Source of the DNA: Bursaphelenchus xylophilus
Lineage: Eukaryota > Nematoda > Chromadorea > Rhabditida > Aphelenchoididae
Assembly: GCA_904066235.2 (NCBI GenBank)
Contig: CAJFCV020000002.1
Span: 6,448,001 to 6,512,000, forward strand
Length of the DNA: 64,000 nt
Direction: 5' to 3'
The stretch's first letter is position 1. Each line of letters opens with the position of its first letter. This document shows positions 22,901-34,998 of this stretch, piece after piece. A model generated the notes under the pieces. The model was given only the letters and a program-made list of their open reading frames with translations. It was not told the origin of the DNA and searched no databases. Made by a program: the position numbers and the translations under genes.

Positions 22901-25900
22901 CCGTTGTTTGCTCCACAGTTGATGGAGTCGTTGGTTCTCTTTCTGAAGTTGTAACATTCTGTGCTATAGATCCAGTGGTCGTAGAGGGTACTACTTCTGT
23001 TATGACCTTTTCTTCGGATGCTGCAGTGGTTTCAGCAAAAGTTTTAGTCGATTCTTTAGCTGACTGTTGCGTGGATTCAGAAGGCTCTTCGGAATTCTCA
23101 ACATTTGTTTCTGGAGTTGACGACTTAAACTTTTCACTGGATTCGGTGACTCTTTCGTCTTGATTCAGGTCTATCTTCTTGTTTTCGGTGACTGAACTTG
23201 GAGATGAAGACGACACTTCCTCTGTAGATTCTACAGTAGTTCGAGCTTCTTTTTCTTCAGATACCGTCGTCACTCCTTCTCCGGATATTGTGGTAACTCC
23301 AGGTTCTCCAGTCACTTTTCGTTGGCCCTCCGGTGGCCCTGTGACACGGTGTTCAGCTGAAGTGACTGCGTGAATGCCCTGTTTCTCTGTTGTTTCAGTT
23401 GGATTCATAGTTTCTCCAGATTCGGTTGTCGCTTCCACCTTTGGAGACTTAGCGCCCTCGGTTAGTCCTTCTGTAGTTGCTGCAGTGGTTTCAAGTTCTT
23501 CAGAAGCAGTAACCTTTGATTCTACTTTTGTAATTTCAGATTCTTCTTGCTCGCCTATGTTCTTTTCAGTTGTCTCAGACACTCTAGCTGGTGTGGTCCT
23601 AACTTCTTCTTCTTTAGCCGTTTGACTTGTTGCAGATACAGTAGTCTCTTCCCCTTTAATGTCTTCAGCAGTTTTTCCAGATTGTGTGCGAGTATTTTGT
23701 TCTTCAATGTTAGCTGTAGTCTCCTCTACTTCTTCGTGTCCTGATTTTGTGGTTTCTTCTCCCTTCTTGGTTTCCTTTCTGACGCTGGATTCCGTGGTTT
23801 GTTCAACCTTTGGCGCTTTTACCTCAACGGTTTCTTGAGAGGACACCGTAGTATTATCCTCAGTTTTTTCTGTCGTCGATTTCTCATCTCCAGATGACAC
23901 TGTAGAACCTGGCGCCTCTGCACCTGCTGCTGGAGTTGTGGGGAAACCTTCTGCAGTTGTCGCTTCACCTTCATTTTCTTTTGCCGTTTCAGCTGTTGTG
24001 GTGACGGATTCAGCTACTGCTTCTTCGCCTCTAGTGGTAGGTTCGACTCCTTTTGTTGCCGTCGACTTCTCTTCATCACTTTCTGTTACTGCTTCTACAC
24101 TTTCTGTGGTCGCTCTAGAGGTCTCTTTTTCAGTCTGAGTAGATGATTTAACGTGCTCAACAATACTTAATCGAGTTCCCGCCGTAGATTCTGATGGCTC
24201 TTGTGTAGTAAAGGCAAGCTTTTCGACGGTTGTCTCTCCTTCTAATTGTTCAGACACTCTGACTGTTGACTTCACTGAGACTTCGGATGTTGTCGCGTCA
24301 ACAACTTCTTTTTCTGTTGCTGATTTTGTTGTGGATTCCCCGACTTCGCTAACAGAAGCTTCTTGAGTTCTTGCTTCGACAGCTCCGGTGGTTCCAGTTA
24401 CTTCATCCGCTTTTTCTGAAGGCTGACTAGTGCTTACAGCTTCATCACTCAGGTTGGCCGCGGTTGTACTCCTTTCCTCGTCAGCCTTTGTAGAGCCTTC
24501 ATCTTTGTCTTCCTCTCCTGACTTTGCAGAGGTTTCACTTTCGGTTGCTGTCTGAAGACTTTTCAATTCCTCTCCGCTAATCGTGGATGTGCTAGTTTCG
24601 GTGGCCTCTCTGGTAACACTACTTTCAACTGCAACTGTTGTTGATCTAACCAAAGATTCAGTCGTGCCCTCAGGAGTTGTGTAACCACGCGTTGTCTCCT
24701 CCTCTGATTTCCCTACAGTCTTTTCTTCAGCTGCTATGGTTGTATTCCTCTCCTCCTCAACGACACTTTCCGGCGATGTTACCTTTTGTGTTGCATGTTC
24801 TCCTGAAGACTCTGTGGATGTTTTAGCCTCGCCTTCCGTTACGTCTCCTTCTACTCTACCCGTGGTGGCCTCAAGCCCTCCTGCAGTTGTCTCCTCGACT
24901 TCTGCTTCATTTTGTAAGCTTAATGGGGTTTGTGAGACTTTCTCAGCCTCCTTTTCAGGTGCTTGACTAGTTTCAGCCGCCGTAACTTCCTCTTCCTCTT
25001 GAGATTCAGCTTTCTTAACTGTGCTCTGGACTACAATCTCTGTTTTAGATTCTGGTGGTTCTGCAGTAGATTCAGTTTGTTGTAATTGGTTCTCTGCCTG
25101 AACCTCGGCATGTGAAGATTCTTCAATTCTTTCCGTTATTGGGATTACTGTAGTTCCAGTTGATGCCTCTATTTCTTCCTTTGTTGTCTGAGTCTGTAGT
25201 TTTTCTTTGGCCGTCGTTTCCTCAACCTCGGGCTTGGAAGTTTCTTCAGCGATTGGTTCTGTCTTCGGGGTTACTGTAGTCTCAGCGGGAGTTGTTACTT
25301 CCGGTAAAGTGTCCAACTTCTCTTCGCTTGAAACAGTTGTTAACTCACTTTCTGGCTTTTCGGGTGTTGATTCAACATTCGTTTCTTCTTTTTGGGTTAT
25401 TGTAGAGGCAAAGGAAGGAGTGGACGAATCCCCAACTCCCATTTCTGTCGGTTCAGTTCCCGATTTTCCTTCCAAATTATCAGCCACCTGAGGTTTCTGA
25501 GATTCTGAAGTTTGTGTTTCTTCTGGCAATCTCGCATCGACTTGGATCGTCGTTTCTTCTACCGTGCTTTCTGTAGTTTTTCTGCCTTGACTCGTCTCTT
25601 CTTCTGCATTCGTTACAACTTCTAGTTGTTTGGGCATCAACGTCTCTACTGGTACTGTGCTGGTCTTCTCGGTTGTTGCACCAGTAATACTAGCAACTCC
25701 ACTTTCGATTGTTTCTTCAGATATTGTCGATGATTTTACTGTCTTTGCCTCCGTTGTGGCTTCTTCTTCTGCCGAAGGAGTCGTCGAGAACCAGCTAACC
25801 ACTTTATCGATAATCGAGGACACTGTAGTCGGTTCTTCGACCTCTGATGGTGTTGTGATTGGTAATTCGGTGCCAGTTTCTGGTTGTCTAGTACTCATTT

Positions 25901-28900
25901 CGTGTTCTGTTCGATTCTCTGCCTCTTTTATCGAAGCTGTTTCGGTTGTCGATTTGGCGGAAGACACCGTTGGTTTTTGTTCAGAATCTTCGCTTTCTTT
26001 TGTTGCAGTAATCTCGACAGTGCTGCCAGATGGAGTTGTCGTTTTAGAACCTTCAACTTCAGTCGCCTCCGAAGTCTCGGGACTTGAAGCTTCAGTGATG
26101 AACGCGGTGTTTTGCCCTGGTTCTGTCTTCTGTGCATTCTCGAGATCTCCTTTGCTCTTTGACTTCTTGGGGGCTTCTTCTTCATGCTCTTCCATCTTCT
26201 TGATCTCTTCTTCTTCTTCTGATCCCTCTTCTTCATGCGATCCTTTGCTTGAAGACAGCACAACTCCAACAGATTTCGGTCGTTCGGTTGTTGATGTCGA
26301 TTGATGATCTTCTGCCGTATTTCCTACAGTATACTCGGCAGTAACAGTAACCGACTCCAGATCATGAGCAAAGCTGGGGCCAGTGTGTTTTTCCGCAATT
26401 GATTCGGGAGTAGTGGATGCAGAAGCGCCGCGAGATTCTTGAGTTGAGACTTCGGCTCCTTCACTTTCGATCGTTGACCCGTGAACTGGAGATTCTGTTG
26501 TTTCTTTTTCGCCTTCCATTGTTTGACCTTCGGTTTTTGTTGTTTCCTGGGTTTCCTTTTCTTCGGATACATTTGATTTTGATTTCTCGACATCAGTTCC
26601 ATCAGTTGTGGATTTAGGTGGCGTCGTAGAAGAAATAACTTTAGATTCCGCTTCCTCTGGGATTACTGTAGCCGCTTCTATTGATTTCTCAGGCTCAGTT
26701 GTCGAGTTAACAGTCTCTTCAGGCGTCTTTTCTTCCGGGACTACTGTAGTTTTCTCAAGTAAGGAACCTCCCGTGGTTTTCCTGACTTCTTCGATGATGG
26801 ACTCAATGGTTGTCGTTGAGATCTCCAACGGTTTGGCAGTCGTTTTTTGAGCAAATAACGAGTTTTTACGAGGTACCGTGGTCTCTAAAATAAAATATTC
26901 AATGTTATAGGTAGATTGATTATTTCGAATTAGCTCTAAAAACTTACGACAACTGACACAATGGATCCAAAGTGATTCGGATGGATTGGTGGGGATAAAA
27001 TGGGTGATCAGAGGGCCGTAACTACACACATGACTGTCCTCATACCCCAGTTTACATTCCTTGGTCTCCGCATTAAACAGAGCTCCCGTACATCCATTCT
27101 GATAACATCTTGTGGCACAAATGTCAGCTGTTTCTACTTCAGTTTTCTCTTCAAAATCTGACTTGAAAGGCCGAGATTGGAGCCGATCGACTTGGAAATG
27201 AATAGTACAACCTATAACGTATAAAATCAATAATATAGCCGCCGGCGCAAAAAGTCAGTGGAATTTTCTGCGACTTTGCACTAGGGTTCGGACGGGGTAT
27301 ATACCCAGATACCAGCGAAGCCGGGTATTTTCGGGCATTTATGGAAATTTCCAAAGTACTTTTGCGGCGTCGCGACACTTGCCGGCAACCACTTTGCGGG
27401 CAGCCGACATTTTCCGATTAGAATTACGATTTCCCCCGGTAATCCTGAGAGCGGAAAACTCAGGACTTTTTGCGCCGACTAATAAACCTTACCCTTGGAC
27501 AATTGCACCAGATGAATGGAGTCCTGGAAATCGGTGGAATCCTCTTTTGGACTCTCACTTTCCCCCGAAGGCACCAAAGAACTGATTGTTGAGGTAATCA
27601 ACTTGGAATCCGGAGAGACAGTAGTCGGTCTTTCGTGGACACAGCGGAAACAAGATAGGCCCACTGATTGTTTGGTCTTGAAAGAGTAATGTCGCTGGAG
27701 ATTCGCATCACATTTCTCCTTCTTTCTGATCGCCACTTTACACTTGCCACCCAAAGACGAGCCCTGAGGAGGTTCGAATACGGCGCCAGAACAAGAATTT
27801 TGGTAACAGATGAAGGCACATTCATTCACACTGTAAAAAAGCATTAGTACTACTATTACACAGGGCTACCTGTTCACGGAAGCTTCTCGATCAGTCTCAA
27901 ATCCAAGTTCATTGGGATCAGAATAGACTTGATAGGTCACCAAGCAAGATCTCTTGAAAATCTGTTGATCCAAAACCGAGAAATCCTCACTCAGCGGAGA
28001 ATCTGAGGCTTTGTCGTTAACTTTGAGCGCCGCTAAAACAAAAGTAAATAATTAGACAGTAAGGCAAAAATATATATGATCAGACTGAAGAGACGACAGA
28101 CATTTAAGACAGCGGATGCAATTTAGCTGGACTGGACTGCTTTTATCGACCATCTCATCATATTTATCCGTATCTTCGCTGTCACAATCAACTCCATCGT
28201 TCTTACTGAACAGACATAATCCATCTTCAGGGATGTAAATAGCTCTCTAAAATAATATAATCTTTTATCTTACAACTTACCGAACATCCAGAAGTCGAGA
28301 GACAAGCGGAAGCACAAGCCTCGGGGGATCCAACGATCGTGGATACTGTAGCTGAGGAGAGAACGTTTTTATTTACTATGGAGATTCGATAGTTGAGAGT
28401 CCCGTCACATTCTAAACATCGCATATTATTTGAATAATCATTACAACTCACCTTTGATCTCATCAAAAGATTCCAGTAGGTTCAGTGGAGTGGTCGATTC
28501 AGCTAAAGAATAACAAAATGACCGAAATCTGAGGTGAGAAAGTGGGAAAAAGTATCAGTGCGGGATTCAAGGGCGTTAGCTGGGCTATTCTCCTGGGGTG
28601 GGGGAGGTTTTTGACCAGAGGTATCATCAGTCTGTCAGGAAAATAATAAGGACTCGCCGCGCCTTGGAATCCCCTATCGTTTGGTGCGCGATTGCACCAA
28701 TTCTGCGACGTTTTGCTGCGACGAGTTCGTTTTTTCCCACCAGTTGATAGCTGTGAAAAAAGTCTTGGGCGAAAATTTACCTTGGTCCCCCCTACCACCC
28801 TTTGGAGGGATTAGCAACGCCCCTGGTGGAGTTAGTAGTTGTCATGATGACGCATCTTGTGTTATTTTTTACAATTAGTTCAAAGAAGAAAAAAAGATTG

Positions 28901-31645
28901 GTTTGACCTTGAGGGAACGAAAAAAACAGTTAAAAAATTCAAAAATATGATCGGAATGTGTGAATGGGTGCAGAAAGTGGTGGGAATTAGTGCAGATAAC
29001 AATAAAAAGTGAGCAAAAACCAAGCACAGAGTACAATCAACCAAATAGTAACCAAGAGAGTGAATAATTTTGATGGCGAACATACCTTTATCCTCAATAT
29101 CCGCACTTAAAGCGATGGCTGAAAGAAAAGGGATAATTAGGAGAAGTGGAAGGACTCACTTGTACCTGCTCGGTTCTGCCGTTTTATGTAATTCACACCA
29201 AACTCGGGACCATCTGAAATTACGGCTAATGAATTGAAATACTAGAATAGATATAATATTATAAATATATTGATGTAACATTATTAATATATTACGATCA
29301 TTCATACCATTCTTGGTATCTCCACATTTGAGACACTCCACAATTACAATATCAGAGCTCTCTCTGATCTCTTGGATCTTCTTTAACGGTTTCTGATCAC
29401 AATTTTCAGAAGTATGAAGATAGAATCCACAAGGTCGAGGGTGTTTGACATCATATCTGACCGAATAACAGTATCGGTACTCAAAACAGGCCTCCACACA
29501 GGACTCTAATGTCAACTGTCCTACTTGAACGAGAAGCCAGCGCTCTCTGGCAGAATCTTCTTTCCCCACACTGCCATATAAATGATTTGCGTCGCATTCT
29601 GTAAGTCCATTAATAATATGACATAATTCATAGAGGGTTAAAAGTGACGGACTTCTTTTGGGCAGATTTTAACACAATTTAAAACAATTTTTTAATTTGG
29701 TTAATTTTAAAGATTTTTTAAAATCTTTAAAATTAAAATTTGAATATCCTGGCTGCAATCGGTAGCCTCAACTTTCCGGGATTATAATTAAAATTACGCA
29801 CACCAAAAGTGAAGCAGTCCTAACCGTCATAATTTTGATACTTGAATGTAATTCTCATTTTCCGTTTGCCAACTTCCGGGTACTTTTTATAACTTTACCT
29901 ATATATAAAGGTGGTCATATAAGATCTCGGAACTTTTTTTCCCCAAATCGCGATTTTCGGTGCACAAAAAAGTCGACGCCCAAATCGAAAAATTGGCGTC
30001 GACTTATTTTTTTCTCGGCACCTAATTCTGAAATTCGGTAAATTTTTCTAAGTTTTACACAAAGTCTTAAGTCTGCATCGCATTTCGGAATTCGGTGCTG
30101 AAAAAATCAAGTTGACGCCAATTTTTCGATTTGGGCGTCGACTTTTTTGTGCACCGAAAATCGCGATTTGGGAAAAAAAATTCCGAGATCTTATATGACC
30201 ACCTTTATATATACTGACTGTTTAAAAGAGCGTTCTTTACAGATTCGAATAACCAAGGCCGGACATTTACAAAAATCGAAACAATTCTGAGGTAGTCGAT
30301 ATTTGGAAATGCCCGGGCCTCGTTTCCCGTTGTAAAAAACGCTCCTTTAAGCATTGATCCCTGAAATGATTTCTGTCTGAAAATGCCTGGGTCCTATAAT
30401 TTATGTTGTTTTTCTCTTTCTCAGCGTTGTTTACACCGTTATTTACAACTTCCATCGCCAGCGATCTCTTTCCCTTTTTTAGTCTTAAAACTTTGGCGGT
30501 TTCTTAAAGAGACAGGCGGCTTGTACCCTTCTCCCCAAAATTTCTACTTTTTTCTTTGTACCATGACTTGAAAAAAAACAGTCTATTCACTTCTACAACA
30601 ATATATTATTATCAATCAATCATGCGACGGATTGACAAATTCTTCAGAATTTACAGTGTAAAATATTCAGGATGGCTGAGAAAAATGACGGAGTTGAGAG
30701 ATAAGAAAGTGATCCATCATCTCTACAGAGTGTACTTTTCCTCTTTTCCTAGTCAATTCAGAGTAATAATAACACAAAATAAGTTGTTTGCCACCTTATA
30801 TTTACATTCCGATCAACTTTGTCATTCAATAATAATAAATATTTGCTTTGAAAAACATTACAATCTCCAAAAGTAGTCGATATTAATTAATAATTAGTGC
30901 GCGTCTCATTTCCCGTCGATGGGTGCAAGCCCGTTTTTGATTGAGAAATGAAATTACAAAAAAAGAACCTCGATTAGGCAAATTACACTTGAAACAAGGA
31001 GAAACCGGGTTTCTGGGGTCAGAAGACAAAAAATATGAGATCGTTTAGGACATCAGCATCCAAAATAAACGGCTATCCCTCATCCGGGCTGATTTTCATT
31101 TGAGGCAGGTAAGTATTATTTTAGAGTAGCTATTTCCGGGGTTTCACGTTTCACCCCCATTCTGACAGTTTAACTATCCAAACGGAAAAAATGATGACTA
31201 TCATTTCATCCAACTCATTGGCTATAGCTAGTCAAATCAATAATTTTGCAACATTGCATATTATAAATATTGGGCCAAACCCCGAATTGTCCCAAATAAA
31301 AGGTTGCCAAGTAAACCTTCTATAATTTGGATGCTTTTATTTTTATTTTATTGTGTATTATTTGAACCAATGAATCTCTCAGAGCAACTCCAAAAAATAC
31401 CAAAGTCGGCGCCTTACTCATGGTTTACTGCCCATAAATCGTCACCGTGACAACTTTTTTTGTTTTTTGCAAAAATATTATTTTAAGTTTCGAAAAAACG
31501 AGTCGTCGTCTTCGCGTTCAGTCGTAACATTACAGATGGAGCTGATAAAAGACGGAAAACAAGGCTAGAACTTACTGAGGTCTCGGGGAAATGGCTGAGA
31601 AACTACGACCAGTAGATGACTGATCAGGAAGATCGCCCGTTTCAT
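13920..31645 (-). CDS. Giant secreted mucin-like protein with seven PAN/apple-like domains
   Basis: Seventeen exons, predicted 4,723 aa: 31645-31576, 29598-29308, 29213-29160, 29118-29086, 28502-28452, 28411-28281, 28246-28102, 28032-27870, 27830-27493, 27211-26948, 26884-15272, 15199-15101, 15054-14773, 14735-14652, 14560-14430, 14381-14219, 14179-13920. Every junction keeps frame. Exon 1 is a signal peptide (MKRAIFLISHLLVVVSQ). Four cysteine-patterned PAN/apple-like domains precede and three follow the 11,613-nt exon; typical ends are ECLKCG, CIRCT, CVKC. The large exon (residues about 514-4384) is Ser/Thr/Glu/Val-rich, almost free of Cys and aromatics, so probably heavily O-glycosylated and acidic. 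Thirteen of sixteen introns are phase 1, typical of shuffled extracellular modules. The 63-nt intron 26885-26947 is in frame. The domain plan suggests an apical matrix, cuticle or lumen-coating polymer; the exact family is not recognised. - strand poly(A) signal near 13807. Confidence 0.85.
19561..19916 (-). repeat. Internal duplicated segment of the mucin exon, copy 1
   Basis: Closely matches 21391-21746 (spacing 1,830 bp, a multiple of 3), with about 265 bp nearly identical. Both encode a unit with LLLN(Q/E)TT...LKLKEIE near its C-terminal end. A third, diverged relative lies between them at about 19920-20280. Confidence 0.8.
21391..21746 (-). repeat. Internal duplicated segment of the mucin exon, copy 2
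   Basis: Partner of 19561-19916. The start of the unit (toward higher coordinates) reads PKIEAQADLEAEVVTTSSLG in both copies. The near identity implies recent unequal exchange or gene conversion. Confidence 0.8.
27241..27479. mobile_element. MITE-like element in a PAN-mucin intron
   Basis: The ends GCCGGCGCAAAAAGTC and GACTTTTTGCGCCGAC are inverted repeats about 240 bp apart, filling most of the intron 27212-27492. The interior has no ORF. Target-site duplication not clear. Confidence 0.5.
28629..28740. repeat. Degenerate copy of the 155-bp palindromic element
   Basis: CAGTCTGTCAGGAAAATAA near the left and TTTGCTGCGACGAG near the right match the elements at 37895-38049 and 38851-39005, with the middle shortened. 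It lies inside a PAN-mucin intron. Confidence 0.55.
29900..30213. mobile_element. 314-bp foldback MITE in the first intron of the PAN-mucin gene
   Basis: Arms of about 145 bp: the left begins TATATATAAAGGTGGTCATA and the right ends with its reverse complement. Inner blocks CGCGATTTTCGGTGCAC and CAAATCGAAAAATTGGCGTC recur inverted with few mismatches. No ORF. A short loop separates the arms. Confidence 0.75.
31030..31330. repeat. Diverged relative of the 6100-6400 palindromic repeat
   Basis: Shares the blocks CTATCCCTCATCCGGGC, ATTTTGCAACATT and ATTGGGCC with the 6100-6400 element, but the palindrome is decayed. Lies in the first PAN-mucin intron. Confidence 0.4.
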
Positions 31646-31777
31646 GCCCTCGGGTTGTCCTCCGATGAGCCAGGGTGTCTTTAAAGGGGATCTGGACAAC
31701 CTTAAATGGCATAAATCTAATGATTCAAATGGAGCATATCGAGTATAATAAAAAATGATTTTTATTTTAATGAAATT

Positions 31778-32120
31778 TTATGCAAAACTTGAAGTGAGCC
31801 CGTTATAACGATGATTAACAGCCTTGCATATTACCGACATGACGAGAATTGCGCAATAAATTACGTAATTTCCGAAACCACGAATCGAATTCGCCTTAAT
31901 TTGAGGAACTGTTTTGGAGAAATGACTCAACGATGTAAAGGATGCGGTGGTAAAAGAATTACTGCCATAGAAAAAGGAAGTTAACACTACAAAAGTATAT
32001 TTTATATGACCGAAGGAAGGGGCAATAAACATTGCTGTAATGTCTATAAAAGGCGATGACAAAGAGAGATGACCAAAAAGGGGTTACCAAAACGATCAGA
32101 GGCCAGATGAATATTTTCAT
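31778..32120 (-). CDS. Possible small membrane protein gene
   Basis: An ATG at 32120 opens a 53-codon frame with a strong hydrophobic segment (MKIFIWPLIVLVTPFWSSLF). A second frame, ending at 31778, encodes another hydrophobic stretch (GNYVIYCAILVMSVICKAV). A 49-nt intron with a weak GTCATA donor and a TATGGCAG acceptor would join them in phase. A - strand AATAAA lies about 20 nt past the stop. I do not recognise the protein, and the junction is uncertain. Confidence 0.3.
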
Positions 32121-33461
32121 AAATTAGAAGCCCCAACTTGAAGAACGGCCTTCCCATCACCTTCACCGGGACCCTTCAAACCTCCGACCCCGCCTCCGTT
32201 TGGCGTCTGTAAAAACTCTCATTTCCCAATTACTTTTTTTTACTCTTACAAACAAGGCAGAACTTGAGTTTAGAAGGAACGGTCACAGAAAAGGGCACGA
32301 GTTGGGGGACGAGGACCTCGGGGACATGATAGCAGGTATCCAAAATTTAGAAGCGCGTGGGTAAAGTCGAAGGATATTCATCTTGATATACCTGCATATT
32401 GTCCTTCCAAGAGGACACGGTCATTACTTAGAACTAAAAATACCACCCCTCCTGATCATAACCAAAAAAACCATCAATTCTGCTATTTATATCCCCTATC
32501 TCCGTGAAGGAAAAGTTTTGCGAATTAGCCCTCAAGATGGAGATGCTTGTTTCCTTGATTAAGCCCTATAAACAACGTTCCCATCTATTCAATCGTCGAA
32601 AATTATTTTTGTCAAATCCGGACAGTTTTTATTATTGATGACTTTATCCGTTAATAAAGTCGTATAAACCAGCAAATGGATGTAAAAAATGTTTGAATGT
32701 GATCAAAAGAACAATTATTATATCTCATGAGACCTTGTAAATGCCTTGGATCTGACCTCGGGAACACCATAATTACAGAGCCAAAACCCATCTGAAAACA
32801 TCGGAATTGAGGGAATGTAACCGTCTATTCCATGAGTAATATGTTTGTAAAAATCCTAGATTCTTCCGAGAAACAGCAACTCTGGCCTCTTTCATCAACC
32901 AAATTCCGATTCAATTGAGCGGAATAATCACTTTTTGAGCAGGAAAATAAAGAAAAGTGAAGTCAGGGGAAAGGCTGGGGTTGGCTCAGCTCTAATCAGG
33001 CCGATCCATCTCTGGGGGTACCTCAAAGTGTCAACAATGTGCCGTTCTCCACGGCCCTGACCCTCCTCCCTTTAATGAACGACCTTATTTTAGTCACTTA
33101 AAGGGAAACCCCGGCTTTAAGAGGTTCGGAACGTGTGAAGTCAGGTAAGTCCCGGGGATCGGCTTGTTATATGGTTGAGGTGGCATGTTAGGGGGCGACT
33201 GTTTGTTGCGCAAACATTACCGAGTAAGGACTGGAGAGTAACATGGAGTTAAAGATTAAAGTCATATCTTGCACAAACCGTAGTTTATTCGTGCACGCAC
33301 TATTTATTATCATACTGTAACAAAAGTCTCACCAAAATGACGAATTTAATTCCAAACTGTACAAAAAAATGCAGAAAACATACTAGAATCTCTGGTAATA
33401 CCACAAATAAAATAAAATAATATAAGATATGGATTGCAAATCACTGTACTTACAATACTGC
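32121..33461. other. Region without a supported gene
   Basis: On the - strand, exon-like pieces (an ATG near 32430, a frame through 32345-32267 and a GTAAGAG donor) could form a tiny protein of about 50 aa, but they lack motifs and a good acceptor. The remainder shows nothing I can name. A - strand AATAAA at about 33302 may belong to the copper transporter transcript. Confidence 0.4.
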
Positions 33462-34966
33462 CTAACAACATGGATCTGCGGGAGTTTGCGGGATAGAATC
33501 AAGCTGAGGATAAAGGATTCTGAAGCCGAGATGAGCGAAGATGATGCCGAAGATAACAGCCAAACAAAGCCAGACATTAAATGTCATAAAGATCAACATG
33601 GCACAGTATCCCAAGAATAGTTGGAGTCCATGGATCAGGGTGTCCACAATCAAACCGATGTCAATTCTAAAAATAATGTCGACATATATTGCCAGTCTTC
33701 GTCATCGATTGTTACACTTCCTTTTAAATAAACAGAAAAGTTTATATTGTATTTGCAGGTAACGCTGTTTATTTTTATCGTCTCATAAAGACGAGACCGT
33801 CAAGTGGGTGAATAAAACCACCATTTCTTTCCATTTCTTCTCATTTCGAATATAACTACTCAATCAGACCTTACATTTATCGCCTAAATATATTAAAGTA
33901 CAACAAAACTAACTTAATCGTAATTCAATTGAACTCGCACAGATCAAAATAAGTATGTTCGTGTCTGATATAACACCACAATTACATGAATCGATTAACA
34001 ATAAGTGTTTGAAGTGCGACGCTCAGATTTTCTTTAAATTTTTCGCACACTTCTGGCACGGGTTACATATCAATCAACGCATGAATCTTTTTGCTCGCTC
34101 TTTGCAGGCGCAACCGGGATATTCAACAATGAATTGCGGCCGGGAGTACGTGCGAAAAGCAGACTGCAGTCTAACAATAAGACAAAAACACTTTTCGTTG
34201 CATGTCTTTTCATTATTTTAACCACTTTTGTAACTTGAATATTTTTTTCAATTAAACAAATACAAAAGTACTTTAAAGATGAACAAAATTTAAATATCCC
34301 GCGTTCTTTCACGTTCTGCAGCGGCTCCGGATAATAAATTGGCAATTTTATAGACCTCGGGCGAGGGGCGTGCGCAGCCGGACCGAGCCCCACAATTTTT
34401 ACCAGTTTCACGCGAAAAAAAATAATTTTTTGTGGAAGCATGTTTTTCTCTCAACAGTGAAATAGGGAAACTTTTCGTGTCAAAATTCGTCGAAAAGTGT
34501 GACATTTTTGCCAACTTTCGACCTAAAAATCTCGGTCATTTCCGCAAAAAGCGAGCTGGAAAAGTTTCCCGGGATATGTTGTAGAAAAATTAGTCTAAAT
34601 TTGTGCCAAGTTTCATCAAAACCTGAGCGTCGCACTTGGAGTACTTATCCCGTAAAAATAAAACTTACTTTCTCCTTCCAGTAATCGGAACTTGACTCTC
34701 GATTAATACCCGAGAATTCCGTCGATGAATCAACATCCAAGCTAAGGACTCGTAGCCAACACAACCAAAGAAGACGACGAAACAAGACACAATCAGACCT
34801 GAGATGTCAAGACTATATTACACAAGGACATACCCAGAGGAGACGAAGTCTTCCAGAAATCGAAAAGAATGGTCTCTGAAGATCCAAAATGAAAAGACAT
34901 GGCGTGCATCATCATATGGTGGGGTTCCGGGCTCGCTGCATGATCATGGACATGATCTTGAGACAT
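33462..34966 (-). CDS. CTR/SLC31-type high-affinity copper transporter
   Basis: Three exons: 34966-34834, 34798-34669, 33666-33462; predicted 155 aa, normal for the family. The N-terminus is rich in His and Met (DHVHDHAASPEPHHMMMHAM), a copper-collecting feature. LFDFWKTSSPLG precedes TM1. TM2 carries the pore motif MLIFM (MxxxM) followed by TFNVWLC, a CTR signature, then TM3 (CLAVIFGIIFAHLGF). It ends in CC, as CTR tails often end in Cys/His. It works as a trimer importing Cu(I) at the plasma membrane or from endosomes. TTCTAG one base before the ATG looks like a trans-splice acceptor. The second intron is 1,002 nt because it holds a TIR element; the first is 35 nt. A 1.47-kb foldback starts 32 nt upstream of the ATG. 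Confidence 0.92.
34005..34644. mobile_element. TIR element in the copper transporter intron
   Basis: The left end GAAGTGCGACGCTCAGATTTT and the right end CTGAGCGTCGCACTTGGAGTAC are inverted relatives of the ends of the element at 57201-57461. The interior is longer (about 640 bp in all) and non-coding. Confidence 0.6.
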
Positions 34967-34998
34967 CCTAGAATTGAAAAAAATCAGATCTATCTATA

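Noticed and set aside
15276..26850. Many open frames of 60-257 codons on the + strand, rich in Val, Ser and Thr
   Set aside because: They are the antisense of the giant Ser/Thr/Glu exon; codon bias of the mucin keeps the other strand open. No splice signals or motifs of their own.
31778..32062. 94-codon frame beginning with TTG
   Set aside because: No ATG near its start; its 3' part is used only as a possible second exon of a low-confidence small membrane gene.
32267..32430. Exon-like pieces on the - strand with a GTAAGAG donor and a TTACAG acceptor
   Set aside because: The 5' junction needs an acceptor without a pyrimidine tract and the product has no recognisable feature.
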